DNA of 64,000 nt from Stagnimonas sp. (GTDB taxonomy: Bacteria > Pseudomonadota > Gammaproteobacteria > Nevskiales > Nevskiaceae), in assembly GCA_030696045.1 (NCBI GenBank), contig JAUYNO010000004.1, positions 1 through 64,000 on the forward strand, written 5' to 3'. Position 1 is the first letter of the stretch; every line of letters starts with the position of its first letter. Both the position numbers and the translations under genes were made by a program. The notes beneath the pieces are model-generated. The model was given only the letters and a program-made list of their open reading frames with translations. It was not told where the DNA came from and did not search any database. This document shows positions 44,077 to 52,949 of the stretch, in pieces.

Positions 44077-44310
44077 ATGACCGAATGGAGCCTACAAGCA
44101 GTGGCAGCCGCGATGCTCGTGGCGTTCGCCGCCTATGTGCTATTCAACCTGGCACTTTCCTCCCGCGACCAGCGTCGCCGGCAATACTCGAACGAGCTGC
44201 ACCGTCGTTTCGAGCGCCGCGAAGCGGCGCGCCGGGAACGCCGCATGCAACAGATGGGGCCACCCGCCGGCCTGTCCGAGCGACGCCAGGGGCCGCGCCG
44301 ACTCGCCTGA
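44077..44310 (+). CDS. Small single-span membrane protein, hypothetical
   Basis: A 77-residue protein: one transmembrane helix near the N-terminus (about 6-28, LQAVAAAMLVAFAAYVLFNL) and a highly basic, Arg-rich cytoplasmic tail (RRFERREAARRERRMQQMG). GGAG lies at a suitable distance before the ATG. It sits between the kinase and the convergent ROK gene, one base from the latter's stop. No family is recognised; the basic tail could bind nucleic acid, phospholipid head groups or an acidic protein. Confidence 0.6.
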   Translation: MTEWSLQAVAAAMLVAFAAYVLFNLALSSRDQRRRQYSNELHRRFERREAARRERRMQQMGPPAGLSERRQGPRRLA

Positions 44311-44311
44311 C

Positions 44312-45220
44312 TCAGGCCGGTGGCCAGAGCCAGGCCGCGCCGCGCACCCCGCTGGAGTCACCGTGTGCTGGCGGCCGCAGCCGGGTATCGACCCGATCAC
44401 TGAAAACCCAGTCGCCCCAGAGGCGCGGCAGATTGCGGTACAGCCGCGCCAGCCGCGACAGCCCGCCGCCGAGCACGATCACTTCCGGGTCCAGCAGATT
44501 GATGACGCTGGCCAGCGCCCGCGCCAGCCGGTCCTCGTAGCGCCTCAGCGACTCCAGGCAGCCCGGGTCGCCGGCCTCGCCGCGTTCGGCGATCTCCTCC
44601 GCCTTCAGGGCCCCGCCGTGGCGACTGGCGTGGTCGCGCGCCAGCGCAGGGCCGGACAGCCAGGCCTCGATGGACCCGCGATGGCCATCCCAGTGCGCCG
44701 GGCCCGGCACCTCGTCCCAATCCAGCCTCGGCCAGGGCAGCGGGTTGTGCCCCCATTCGCCGGCGATGGCATTGGGGCCCGACAGCAGCTTGCCGTCGAT
44801 GACGATGCCGCCGCCAACCCCGGTGCCGAGAATCGCCGCGAACACGCTGCGGGCCCCGGCGGCGGCGCCGTCGGTGGCCTCGGACACCGCCAGGCAGTCG
44901 GCGTCGTTGGCCATGCGCACCGTCCGCCCGAGTGCCGCTTCCAGGTCCTGCTTGAGCGGCCGGCCGTTGAGGCAGACAGAATTGGCGTTCTTCACCAGGC
45001 CGCTGGCCGGCGAGATCGCCCCCGGATGGCCGATGCCGACCGGCAGGCCACTGCGGCCGGCAGCGGCTTCCATGCGGCGCACCAGTGCATGGATGGTGGC
45101 GATCTGCCCGTCGTAGTCCTGGTTCGGCGTCGGCAGGCGCTCGCGCGCCAGGATCTCCGAGCCCTGCCCCATCAGGATGGCTTCGGTCTTGGTGCCGCCG
45201 AGGTCGACGCCGATGCGCAT
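44312..45220 (-). CDS. ROK-family sugar kinase without the usual zinc cysteines
   Basis: A 302-residue ROK kinase (fructokinase Mak-like): N-terminal ATP-binding DLGGTKTEAI (6-15), catalytic Asp107 in NDADC, and the GEWGHNPLPWP motif with His158. In Mak-type relatives a zinc site follows as PCYCGxxGCIE. Here the equivalent stretch is PAHWDGHRGSIE, so all three Cys are gone, while the Gly and Ile-Glu frame remains. Activity without zinc, or another metal use, is inference. The substrate is probably a hexose or N-acetylhexosamine. It is divergent from a diguanylate cyclase gene. Confidence 0.9.
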   Translation of the reverse strand: MRIGVDLGGTKTEAILMGQGSEILARERLPTPNQDYDGQIATIHALVRRMEAAAGRSGLPVGIGHPGAISPASGLVKNANSVCLNGRPLKQDLEAALGRTVRMANDADCLAVSEATDGAAAGARSVFAAILGTGVGGGIVIDGKLLSGPNAIAGEWGHNPLPWPRLDWDEVPGPAHWDGHRGSIEAWLSGPALARDHASRHGGALKAEEIAERGEAGDPGCLESLRRYEDRLARALASVINLLDPEVIVLGGGLSRLARLYRNLPRLWGDWVFSDRVDTRLRPPAHGDSSGVRGAAWLWPPA

Positions 45221-45353
45221 GCCGCAGGCTCGCTAGTAAGTAAGCAGGATCACGACCGCCTACCAAGGGCGGCCGCTAGACTGCGGGCCACCATGATGCG
45301 GGTCCGTTCGCCGGCCTGCCAGGTCGCGGATCCGCTGGAGGAGATGCAAAGCC

Positions 45354-46508
45354 ATGCCCCGTTTCCCGGCTGAACTCAGCGCCCGGCTGGGACTGCGGTT
45401 CGCGGCGGAGCTGGAGGCTTTGTATCGGGCCGACCGGGAAGTGCGGGCCAACCCGACCCGGATCGCGCTGGGCCTGCTGGCGGTGGCGATGGTGGCCCTG
45501 ACCCCGGCCTACGACCTCCTGACCCGGCCACCTGCCGAGTTCAATGCCCTGGCCCGGATACTGCAGTTCGGGCTGGAGCTGCCGGTCACGATCCTGGCGC
45601 TGCTGAGCGCCGGCTGGCGCCCACTCCGGCCCTGGTCCGGCCTCGCCGTGCTGTTGGCGGCCAGCGTGGTGGCCGCTGGCGTCATCGCCCAGCGTGCCAT
45701 CGGCCATGCCCTGGGGTTCGATGTGCCGTACGCGCTCAGCGCGGTAGTGGTGGCGGCAGTGGCGGTGATGGGCGGCTTCCGGTTTTGGCTGCTACTGGGC
45801 TGGAGCAGCCTGGTGGTGGGCGCCGCCTGCGCGGTGGAGCTGTCGCTCGCCGGTAGCTCGGGCGCAGCGATCTACAACAGCTTCGCGATGCTCATGCTGT
45901 TGTCGATGCTGATGACCGGCGCCTACGCGCTGGAGCGGGCCGAGCGCAGCAACTGGCTGGATCGCCGGCAACTGCGGGACCTGGCCTGCCGCGACGGGCT
46001 GACCGGCCTTGCCAACCGGCGCCACTTCGACGCCAGCCTGGAGCGGCTGGCGCGCGAGGCGGCGCGCGAACACAAGACCCTGGCGCTGTTGCTGATCGAT
46101 ATCGACCATTTCAAGGCCTACAACGATTGCTACGGCCATCCGACCGGCGACAACTGCCTGCGCGCCATCGCTGCCCGGCTGGAGCTGGGCATGCGCCGCC
46201 CGGGCGATTTCTGCGCCCGCATCGGCGGCGAGGAATTCGCTGCCGTCTGGTTCGATGCCCTGCCCGCCAGCGCGCCGGGACTGGCCGAAGAGCTGCGCGC
46301 CGGCATCGCCGGGCTCGCCATCCCCCATGCCGGCGGCGCGCCCAGCGGGGTGGTGACCGCCTCCGCCGGCCTGGTGCGGATCAGCGCACCCGCAGCGGGA
46401 CAGTCGGCGCCCGAACTGGCCGCCGAAATGATGCGCCGCGCCGACCAGGCCCTGTACGCCGCCAAGGCGGCGGGCCGCGACCGCCTGGTGGTGGCCGAGG
46501 CCGGTTGA
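45354..46508 (+). CDS. Membrane diguanylate cyclase (GGDEF)
   Basis: A 384-residue protein: about five transmembrane helices (35-200) with no recognised sensor motif, then a GGDEF domain (about 215-380). The active-site motif is RIGGEEF, and an RxxD inhibitory c-di-GMP site (RPGD) lies five residues before it. It should synthesise c-di-GMP and be product-inhibited. The ATG is 13 bases after GGAGG, so translation may be weak or a nearer site is used. It is divergent from the ROK gene. Confidence 0.93.
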   Translation: MPRFPAELSARLGLRFAAELEALYRADREVRANPTRIALGLLAVAMVALTPAYDLLTRPPAEFNALARILQFGLELPVTILALLSAGWRPLRPWSGLAVLLAASVVAAGVIAQRAIGHALGFDVPYALSAVVVAAVAVMGGFRFWLLLGWSSLVVGAACAVELSLAGSSGAAIYNSFAMLMLLSMLMTGAYALERAERSNWLDRRQLRDLACRDGLTGLANRRHFDASLERLAREAAREHKTLALLLIDIDHFKAYNDCYGHPTGDNCLRAIAARLELGMRRPGDFCARIGGEEFAAVWFDALPASAPGLAEELRAGIAGLAIPHAGGAPSGVVTASAGLVRISAPAAGQSAPELAAEMMRRADQALYAAKAAGRDRLVVAEAG

Positions 46509-46687
46509 CCCACGGCCCGGTTCAGCGCTTCGCCGCGCCGATGCCGCCCAGGCCGGCTTCGACGATCAGGGCCTTGTGGTGTTCCAGGGTCATGCCGGAT
46601 CGCTCATTCGCCTGGTCCCGGCAGTGGGCGGCGGAGGTGCTCGACAAGAACATTGCGCGCCGCCAAGGAAAGCCTGATCGTGCCGGC

Positions 46688-46957
46688 ATGAACACGCGAG
46701 TGCTGAACATCCTGGCCCTGTCGCTACCGCTGGGCGCCTGCACGCCGGTTGCGCCGCCGGCAAGACCCGAGATGCCCCCGCCTGCCGCCATGACCGGTGC
46801 CGACCGCGACGCCCACGGCTGCATCGGCTCGGCCGGCTACTCCTGGTGCGAACGCAGCCAGCGCTGCGAGCGGCCCTGGGAGCTGGCGGCGCAACAGGGC
46901 TTCACGCTGAGCCCGCAGGCCGTCGACGAGTTCTGCCGCCGGCCCGCAGCCCCGTAG
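46688..46957 (+). CDS. Small cysteine-rich lipoprotein
   Basis: An 89-residue lipoprotein: signal peptide with lipobox LPLGAC (Cys18), a Pro-rich linker (about 20-36) and a compact C-terminal motif DAHGCIGSAGYSWCERSQRC followed by RPWELA. The cysteines may form two disulfides. A CxxSAGYxWC...RPWE motif occurs as a tail in other bacterial lipoproteins, but I know of no proven function. The ATG at 46688 gives the correct signal peptide. The 179-bp gap before it (46,509-46,687) has no feature I could support. Confidence 0.7.
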   Translation: MNTRVLNILALSLPLGACTPVAPPARPEMPPPAAMTGADRDAHGCIGSAGYSWCERSQRCERPWELAAQQGFTLSPQAVDEFCRRPAAP

Positions 46958-46968
46958 CGTCAACACAC

Positions 46969-49900
46969 CTAGTGGCCACTGCGGTCCTTCACGATCTCCG
47001 CCGCCTGCTGGAAAGTCGGCCGGTTGATCCAGTGGATTGCCGGCACCGGCTGAAACGCGAAGGAGGTGTGCTCGACCGCATCGCAGTCCTCTACCGCGCC
47101 GCAGTCCGCCGCCTTCGGATACACAAGTTGGCTGCCGTCCCAGGCCCCCTGGTTGGCCAGGCCGCCGAGATCGGCCAGGGCCTGATCGAGTGCCGCCAGC
47201 ACCGCCGCGCGGCACAGCGCCCGGTCATCGGAGTTGGCACATTTGAGCGCGCGATAGCTCGCGTGCCCGGGCGTGTCGAGCGCGGTCTGCAGCAATCGCC
47301 GCATGTGCTGGAACCAGCCTTCCTGGAAGGCCGAGCCCTGGGCGCGCGGGGCGTCCAGGCGCGCGACGAGCACCGAGGCGCCCTGCGAGATCGTCGACAG
47401 CTGCGGCGTCACGGTCTCCATCAGGCGCAGATACCAGGCGTCCATGAACACCACGGCGGCGCGGTGGTCGTAGCTGCCGCTGGCATCGCGATCACGGCGC
47501 AGGGCGCCGAGGCCGTTCTGCTGGTCGATCCAGTGCCGAGAGCCGTCGGCGATCCAGTCCTGCAGCAGGCCGACCACGGCCTGCTGGTCGGCGCTCAGCG
47601 CGCCCTGCTGCATGAGCTGGATCAGCAGCGGCACCAGGTCGAGCCCGCGCAGGTCGCTGTAGGCGGCGTCCGCCATCACCTCCACCATGGTCCCCAGCGT
47701 GTGCTTGCGACCACTGGCCTTGAAGGCGGCGAGCCGGTCGGACAGCAGCTTCACCCGGTGCGTCGGCCCGTAGGTGCCATTGGCATCGGCCGCCCACCAG
47801 CCGGCGGCGCCGGAGTTGTTCCAGTTGGCCATGTAGCCCAGCGGCGGGTTGCTGTCCTGGATATGCGCTGCCAGCGGCAGGAAGCCCGGCCACTCGTAGT
47901 AGCCCTGCGCGTCGACCTGAGTCGGGTAGGCGCGGCTGGGATAGGGCACCGCGCCACCGTAGTCGGTGAAGAAATCCGCTGGCAGGTTCTGGTCCACCAC
48001 CCAATCGAAATTGCCATCGCCCCAGACCGGCAGCTCCGGATGCACGCCGTTGGCGCGCTGGGGATAGAGGCCGGACTGGATGTAGGCAATGTCCTTGCTG
48101 TCGGCATAGAGCCAGTTGAAGGTCGCGGTCATGCTGTTGAACAGCTTCTTGAACCGCGTGTGGTCCATCTGGATGCCGGTGGTGGTCAGCAGCGCGAACG
48201 GCGCGGCGGTGTCGACATCGGCGAGGAAGGTGCTGCGCTGGGTGGAGATCACCACCGGCTCGCCCTGGACCGTGGCGGTGCCGATCACCGGGCCGTAGTG
48301 GGTGCGCAGCACGTAGCGCTCGACCGTCTCCGGGTATTGCGGGCCGCCGAGCGCGAGGCTGGCGGCGGTGAGGTTGGCGGTCCAGGTGTCGAGCCGGCGG
48401 TACAGGCGCACGCACTGGCCCTTGTACTGATAGCCGTCGCTGTCGATGAAGCCGTCACCGTCGGCATCGGCGCGCGAGGGCGGCGTGCCGTTGGTGTTGC
48501 AGAGCTTCGAGACCCGCACGTCGGTGAAGTCGGAGCCGGCCGAGGTCGGGCTCCAGGCGAAGTCGAGGCCGCGACCGATGACGATGTAGGGCAGGTTGAC
48601 GGTGGAGATGCCGCGCGCGGCGAACTCGAAGGGCGTACCGCCGCGCGAGACCACGGCCGCCTCCCACAAGAGCTGCGGCATGAAGTAGCTGGTCTGCGGG
48701 CCGGCGACGATGATCGGATGGCCGCTCTCGGTCTCGCTGCCGGCGGCGGCGATCCAGTTGGAACTGGTCATCGGGAAGCCATAGCGGTTGAGCAGGGCAT
48801 GCAGGCTGGCGCCCGGGTCCTCGCTGCTGCGCTGGGTGCGGCGCGGACTCCGACCGTGCCGCAGCGGCGGCCGGGTCGCCGCCACCACCGCATCGACGGG
48901 CGCTGCCTGCGACAGGCGCAGCTGGCCCAGCGCCCGCAGTCCGTCCCGGCCGTTGGCGGCGGCCGGCGCGGCGATGGGCAGGGGCAGGGTCGGCAGGCCC
49001 GGGCCGTGACTCTGCAGGGCGTGGCCGACATAGCTGCCGACATCCCAGATCGCCGTGCCCGGCGGCAGGGTCTGCGGACAGGACTCGTCCACCGCCGGCG
49101 GCGACTGGGTGGCGAAGCGGCCGCTGGCGGTGTGGGGCGTGTCCGGCGCATTGGCGTGGCGCAGGTCGCGCCAGAGCTTGCAGGCGGCCGCCGGCAGGGT
49201 GGTAGTGCCGCCGGTGATGCCGGGGTCGAGCCGCTGCAGCAGGTTGAGGTTCCGGGCCTCGCCGCCGCCGCCCAGGCCCAGCGCGGACTGGATCAGCACG
49301 GCATTGGCGACAATGTCCTCGACCGTGAACGGCCGGGGCGGGAACAGCGGCTCGCCGCCCAGACGGACCCCGAGGCTGGTGTATTCCAGCGGAACTTTCG
49401 CCACACCCGCCGGCGTCTGCAGGAAGGCGATGTAGGCATTCATGCCGGCCACGAACATCTGGGTGTCGTTGAGGAACATCGGGCCCAGCGCGCCCAGCTT
49501 GGCGACGGCGTTGTCGACGATGCCGGTGATCTCCGCCTCGCTGTAGGCCGAGGCCGAGCCGAATTCGAGATCCAGCTCGTAGGTGGTCGGCGAGGGCCCG
49601 AGCTTTTCCGAGGCGCGGCCGCGGCCGGCATCACGCAGCACGTCGAACAGCCAGAGCCGGTCGGCGGCGGCGGCATAGCCCAGGCCGTACTCGGCGCTGG
49701 CGCGGTCCTGGCCATCGACATAGGGCACGCCCCAGCCATCGCGCTTGATCACCACGGTCTTGCCGTTGGGCGCGGTCAGAGTGGTGGTCGATACCGCTTC
49801 GGCAGCGCTCAGTTCCAGGCCGGCCTGCTTGAAGTAATTGCAGGCCTGGTCCGAGGCCTTCACATGGGCGCCGAGGTTGGCGGGCGGCGTGCACTGGTCG

Positions 49901-50208
49901 GACTTCAGCGGCGACTTGGCGTAGGCCAGATTGCCGTAGAGGTCGAGCTGGTCGCGGTAGTTGTCGGGATAGACCTGCTGCGGCTGCCCCGGCAGCGGGC
50001 CACCGACGGCGCCGGCGGAATTGCCATTGGAGCCGGGTGGGACGATGGCCAGGAAGATGTTTTCGCTGCCTTCCGGCGGCGGTGGCGGATTGCCGCCGCC
50101 AGCGGAGCCGGCCGGAGGCTGGCTGCTGCCGCAGGCGACGAGCACCAGCGCGGTCAGCAGGGAAGCCAGCGGCAGGGCAGCGCGCACGCGCCGGTTCGGG
50201 TGGTTCAT
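46969..50208 (-). CDS. Penicillin-acylase-family Ntn-hydrolase lipoprotein, oversized
   Basis: A 1,079-residue lipoprotein: lipobox LVAC (Cys26), then the alpha region (RDGWGVPYV, GLGYAAAADRLWLFDVLR, about 130-170), and the nucleophile at the beta-subunit start TSSNWIAAAGS (Ser near 480). The family acts on N-acyl amides, including penicillins and acyl-homoserine lactones. It is about 300 residues longer than usual, mainly through a 120-residue insertion before the catalytic Ser. A calcium-loop-like DADGDGFIDSDG lies at about 580-591. Start ATG 50208 was chosen because GGAGG is five bases upstream; ATG 50211 would be too close. Substrate unknown. Confidence 0.9.
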   Translation of the reverse strand: MNHPNRRVRAALPLASLLTALVLVACGSSQPPAGSAGGGNPPPPPEGSENIFLAIVPPGSNGNSAGAVGGPLPGQPQQVYPDNYRDQLDLYGNLAYAKSPLKSDQCTPPANLGAHVKASDQACNYFKQAGLELSAAEAVSTTTLTAPNGKTVVIKRDGWGVPYVDGQDRASAEYGLGYAAAADRLWLFDVLRDAGRGRASEKLGPSPTTYELDLEFGSASAYSEAEITGIVDNAVAKLGALGPMFLNDTQMFVAGMNAYIAFLQTPAGVAKVPLEYTSLGVRLGGEPLFPPRPFTVEDIVANAVLIQSALGLGGGGEARNLNLLQRLDPGITGGTTTLPAAACKLWRDLRHANAPDTPHTASGRFATQSPPAVDESCPQTLPPGTAIWDVGSYVGHALQSHGPGLPTLPLPIAAPAAANGRDGLRALGQLRLSQAAPVDAVVAATRPPLRHGRSPRRTQRSSEDPGASLHALLNRYGFPMTSSNWIAAAGSETESGHPIIVAGPQTSYFMPQLLWEAAVVSRGGTPFEFAARGISTVNLPYIVIGRGLDFAWSPTSAGSDFTDVRVSKLCNTNGTPPSRADADGDGFIDSDGYQYKGQCVRLYRRLDTWTANLTAASLALGGPQYPETVERYVLRTHYGPVIGTATVQGEPVVISTQRSTFLADVDTAAPFALLTTTGIQMDHTRFKKLFNSMTATFNWLYADSKDIAYIQSGLYPQRANGVHPELPVWGDGNFDWVVDQNLPADFFTDYGGAVPYPSRAYPTQVDAQGYYEWPGFLPLAAHIQDSNPPLGYMANWNNSGAAGWWAADANGTYGPTHRVKLLSDRLAAFKASGRKHTLGTMVEVMADAAYSDLRGLDLVPLLIQLMQQGALSADQQAVVGLLQDWIADGSRHWIDQQNGLGALRRDRDASGSYDHRAAVVFMDAWYLRLMETVTPQLSTISQGASVLVARLDAPRAQGSAFQEGWFQHMRRLLQTALDTPGHASYRALKCANSDDRALCRAAVLAALDQALADLGGLANQGAWDGSQLVYPKAADCGAVEDCDAVEHTSFAFQPVPAIHWINRPTFQQAAEIVKDRSGH

Positions 50209-50266
50209 CATCTCCTCCGTGCGCGGTGCATTGCCGCGCTTCAATTGCTTGCAGGCTTGTGACGGG

Positions 50267-50782
50267 ATGGTAATGGAAGCGGATGTCAGTCCGGGAGGGA
50301 AGGCGCCCTCCCCCACCACGGTGCTACCGGTCGCGGCGCTGCCGGACGGGGCCATCGCCGCCCTGCTGGAGCCGCTGGGTCTGGACTGGCAGGCGGTGCC
50401 GGACGGTGCTGAGATTCCCGGCAGCTACTGGGGCGATTCCGAGGCCGGGTTGATCGGAAACCGCCTGCACCTGCGCGCCGACACCCCGGTGCACTCGGCC
50501 CTGCACGAGGCCTGCCACTGGCTGCTGGCCGATGCCGAGCGCCGCGCCGTACTGCACACCGATGCCGGTGGCACCGACACCGAGGAGAACGCGGTCTGCT
50601 ACCTGCAATGCCTGCTGGCCGATCAACTGGACGGCTATTCACGGGCGCGCTGCTTCGCCGACATGGATGCCTGGGGCTATACCTTCATCCTCGGCAGCGC
50701 CGCCGCCTGGTTCGAGCGTGACAGCGAGGACGCGCAGGCCCTGCTGCGCGAGCGCGGCTGGCTGCCGCACCCGACTCAGTAG
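50267..50782 (+). CDS. Putative HExxH zinc-metalloprotease-like protein
   Basis: A 171-residue protein with a single HExxH motif, LHEACHWLLAD (H80, E81, H84), and a downstream Glu pair (TEENAVCYLQ) about 20 residues later, as in gluzincin-type proteases. It has no signal peptide. Two Met codons (50267 and 50273) could start it; the first has only a weak AGG 12 bases before. It is divergent from the acylase gene and overlaps the outer-membrane-like protein gene at its 3' end by seven bases. Function is unproven. Confidence 0.65.
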   Translation: MVMEADVSPGGKAPSPTTVLPVAALPDGAIAALLEPLGLDWQAVPDGAEIPGSYWGDSEAGLIGNRLHLRADTPVHSALHEACHWLLADAERRAVLHTDAGGTDTEENAVCYLQCLLADQLDGYSRARCFADMDAWGYTFILGSAAAWFERDSEDAQALLRERGWLPHPTQ

Positions 50783-51348
50783 AGCTTGCCCAGCTGCAAG
50801 CCGACGCCGAACAGGAAGCTGCTGTCGGCGCTGTTGATATTGGCTTCGGCGCGCAACTCGACACCGAAGTGGCGCCAGTGCGGCGCGAACACCAGTTCGA
50901 TCGGCACCCCGATCGCCTCGTGGAACTCGGGCGCGCTGCCGCTGCTGTCGCTGCGCCGCTCCAGCTCGAACTGCGACACCCCCAGCGCCGCCCAGGCGCG
51001 ACCACGCGACAGCAGCGGCACACCCGCCAGCACGCCCAGTTCGCGGCCGTGCCGCAGGCTGTGGAAGCCCTCGGAATAGCGGGCGCGAACGCCGATCAGG
51101 CCCCGCTGGCCGCGCAGGTAGCCACCGAAGCCCTGCACACCCAGGGTCGAGTGATCGACGTCGGCATAGCCAACCATCGCGGACAGCCAGGCGCCGCCCT
51201 GATCGCTCACCACCGGCTTCGAACTCGATGCCGCCGCAGCCGGCTTGCCAGCCGGCAGCTTCTGCACCGGCACGGTCTTCAGCTCCGCCGCCCATAACGG
51301 CCCCGCCAGTAGCCCGGTTACCAGGGCCGCCACGATCCACTTTTGCAT
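50776..51348 (-). CDS. Putative outer-membrane beta-barrel protein
   Basis: A 190-residue exported protein: signal peptide about 1-20 (ending LWA), a short Ala/Pro/Lys linker, and then alternating hydrophobic strands (GYADVDHSTLGVQGFGGYL, LGVLAGVPLL, WAALGVSQFELE, FGVELRAEAN, FLFGVGLQLG) with a C-terminal Tyr. This fits an 8-stranded barrel. A ribosome site AAGGGA precedes the ATG. No family name is assigned. Confidence 0.65.
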   Translation of the reverse strand: MQKWIVAALVTGLLAGPLWAAELKTVPVQKLPAGKPAAAASSSKPVVSDQGGAWLSAMVGYADVDHSTLGVQGFGGYLRGQRGLIGVRARYSEGFHSLRHGRELGVLAGVPLLSRGRAWAALGVSQFELERRSDSSGSAPEFHEAIGVPIELVFAPHWRHFGVELRAEANINSADSSFLFGVGLQLGKLY

Positions 51349-51445
51349 GCTGTTCCCTTCTTGTTGGCGCCGGCGGCATCCCCGTCGCCGGCTGTCTGAA
51401 ACCTTCTGTCGGCGCAGGACAACGCGGCAATGGCGCGCAGGAGGA

Positions 51446-52318
51446 CTACAGCTCGGTGATGGTGACCTCGACTGTCATGCCCAGCGCGTCATCGGGTTGG
51501 CCGACGAAACTGCCCGCCAGCGGCACTGCCTGCTCCGGGTCGCGGGTCACCGCGACCTCGATCAGGTTGTTGCCGGCGACCAGGGCATTGGTCGGGTCGT
51601 AGGCGACCCAGCCCTCGCCCGGCAGGTAGACCTGCAACCAGGCGTGGGTCTCGCCGGCGCCCAGCAGCTTGCCGCTGCCGCCACCCTGGCTGCCGTCGTA
51701 GAGATAGCCGGAGACGAAACGCGCCGCCAACCCCAGGCTGCGCACCGCCTCCATCATCAGCAGCGCGAAGTCGCGGCAGCTGCCGGCCCGGGCGCTGAGC
51801 GTGGCGCTCGGCGCCCAGGTGCCGGTCTCGTCGCGGCGCTGGTACTGGAAGTCGTCGCGGATGGCGGTGTTGATCGCCGCCAGCGTCGCCAGGGTGTCGG
51901 CGCCGTGGTCGCGGACGAAACGCCGGGCCCAGATCGCCAGCGCGTTTTCCGGATCCTCGTAATGGCGGTGCAGATAGGGCGCCAGGTCGACCCGCTCGGA
52001 CTCGGTGTAGACCAGCGGCAGCGTCGTCGCCTGCGGCTCCAGCACCAGCTGCTCCGGGTCGCCCGGGTAGTGCTCGACCTCCAGCCGCGACTCCACCACC
52101 AGCTCGCTCGTCGGCTCGCTGAAATGCAGCCAGAGCACGGAGTTGCCGAACACATCGCCGGTCCAGCGGGTCTCGGCCTGCGGCGACACCGTCAGCTGGG
52201 CATCGAGCACGCGCAGCTCGTGGGTGTCACGCGGGCGACAGACGAAGCGGTGCGGGTCCAGCTGCACCGGATGGGCGTAGCGGTAGGTGGTGCGGTGCCG
52301 GACTTGCAGGCGGATCAT
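51446..52318 (-). CDS. Transglutaminase-like cysteine peptidase
   Basis: A 290-residue protein with a bacterial transglutaminase N-terminal beta domain (about 1-85) and a transglutaminase core: Cys181 (RAGSCRDFALLMM), His225 (ETHAWLQVY) and Asp241 (AYDPTN). Most bacterial members are amidases or peptidases rather than crosslinking enzymes. No signal peptide is visible. It is divergent from the DUF2237 gene by 44 bp. The triad is complete, so activity is expected. Confidence 0.92.
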   Translation of the reverse strand: MIRLQVRHRTTYRYAHPVQLDPHRFVCRPRDTHELRVLDAQLTVSPQAETRWTGDVFGNSVLWLHFSEPTSELVVESRLEVEHYPGDPEQLVLEPQATTLPLVYTESERVDLAPYLHRHYEDPENALAIWARRFVRDHGADTLATLAAINTAIRDDFQYQRRDETGTWAPSATLSARAGSCRDFALLMMEAVRSLGLAARFVSGYLYDGSQGGGSGKLLGAGETHAWLQVYLPGEGWVAYDPTNALVAGNNLIEVAVTRDPEQAVPLAGSFVGQPDDALGMTVEVTITEL

Positions 52319-52362
52319 GGCGGTACTCGTGACGACGGAAGCCGTCGTACAGTGTGCCTACC

Positions 52363-52761
52363 ATGAATGAACCGCCGCTGGCCGCCGCACCGACGAACAT
52401 CCTGGGCGGCCCGCTGCTGCCCTGCTCCTATGCGCCGCTGACGGGCTATTTCCGCGACGGCTGTTGCAAGACCGACGACAGCGACCAGGGCCGCCACTTG
52501 GTCTGCACCCGGATGACTGCGGAGTTCCTCGCCTTCAGCGTCCAGCGCGGCAACGACCTGGTCAGCCCGCGCGCCGAGTACCTGTTCCCGGGCCTGAAGC
52601 CGGGCGACTGGTGGTGCCTGTGCGCGCTGCGCTGGAGCGAGGCGCTGGAGGCCGGCGTGGCGCCGCCGGTGCGGCTCGCCGCCACCCATGCTGCGGTCAC
52701 CCGCTACGTCTCCCGGGCGGCGCTGCTGCGCCACGCGGTGGACCCGCCGGAAATAGCCTGA
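52363..52761 (+). CDS. DUF2237-family protein
   Basis: A 132-residue protein with the DUF2237 signature: NILGGPLLPCSYAPLTGYFRDGCC near the start (in segments), then VCTRMTAEFLAFSVQRGNDL, PGLKPGDWWCLCALRW and a closing His-rich helix. The conserved Cys suggest metal or redox chemistry, but no function is known. ATG at 52363 was preferred to a GTG at 52354. The stop overlaps the start of the next small gene by one base (TGATG). Confidence 0.88.
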   Translation: MNEPPLAAAPTNILGGPLLPCSYAPLTGYFRDGCCKTDDSDQGRHLVCTRMTAEFLAFSVQRGNDLVSPRAEYLFPGLKPGDWWCLCALRWSEALEAGVAPPVRLAATHAAVTRYVSRAALLRHAVDPPEIA

Positions 52762-52949
52762 TGGGGCTCACCGAGGCCATCCGCCGTGCCGCTGAACGCG
52801 GCTGCGAGTTGGTGCCGATCTCCGGCCAAAGGCGCTACCTGATCCGTGCCATCGGCTACGACGCCGATCCCTACGAAATCGACGAGGAGCGGTTGCTGGG
52901 CCTGAGCAGCGAGGAATTCCTCAACGAGTGGATTCCGCCGCACGCCTAG
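52761..52949 (+). CDS. Small hypothetical protein, coupled to DUF2237
   Basis: A 62-residue acidic protein (MGLTEAIRRAAERGCELVPI...) with alternating strand and helix pattern. Its ATG overlaps the DUF2237 stop by one base, so it is likely translationally coupled. It ends with DEERLLGLSSEEFLNEWI. No signal peptide, transmembrane segment or family is recognised. It overlaps the convergent GGDEF gene by four bases. Confidence 0.6.
   Translation: MGLTEAIRRAAERGCELVPISGQRRYLIRAIGYDADPYEIDEERLLGLSSEEFLNEWIPPHA

Noticed and set aside
46846-50262. A 1,138-codon plus-strand open frame opposite the penicillin-acylase-like gene
   Set aside because: It has low-complexity composition and no recognisable motif, whereas the minus-strand frame has a lipobox, ribosome site and catalytic motifs.
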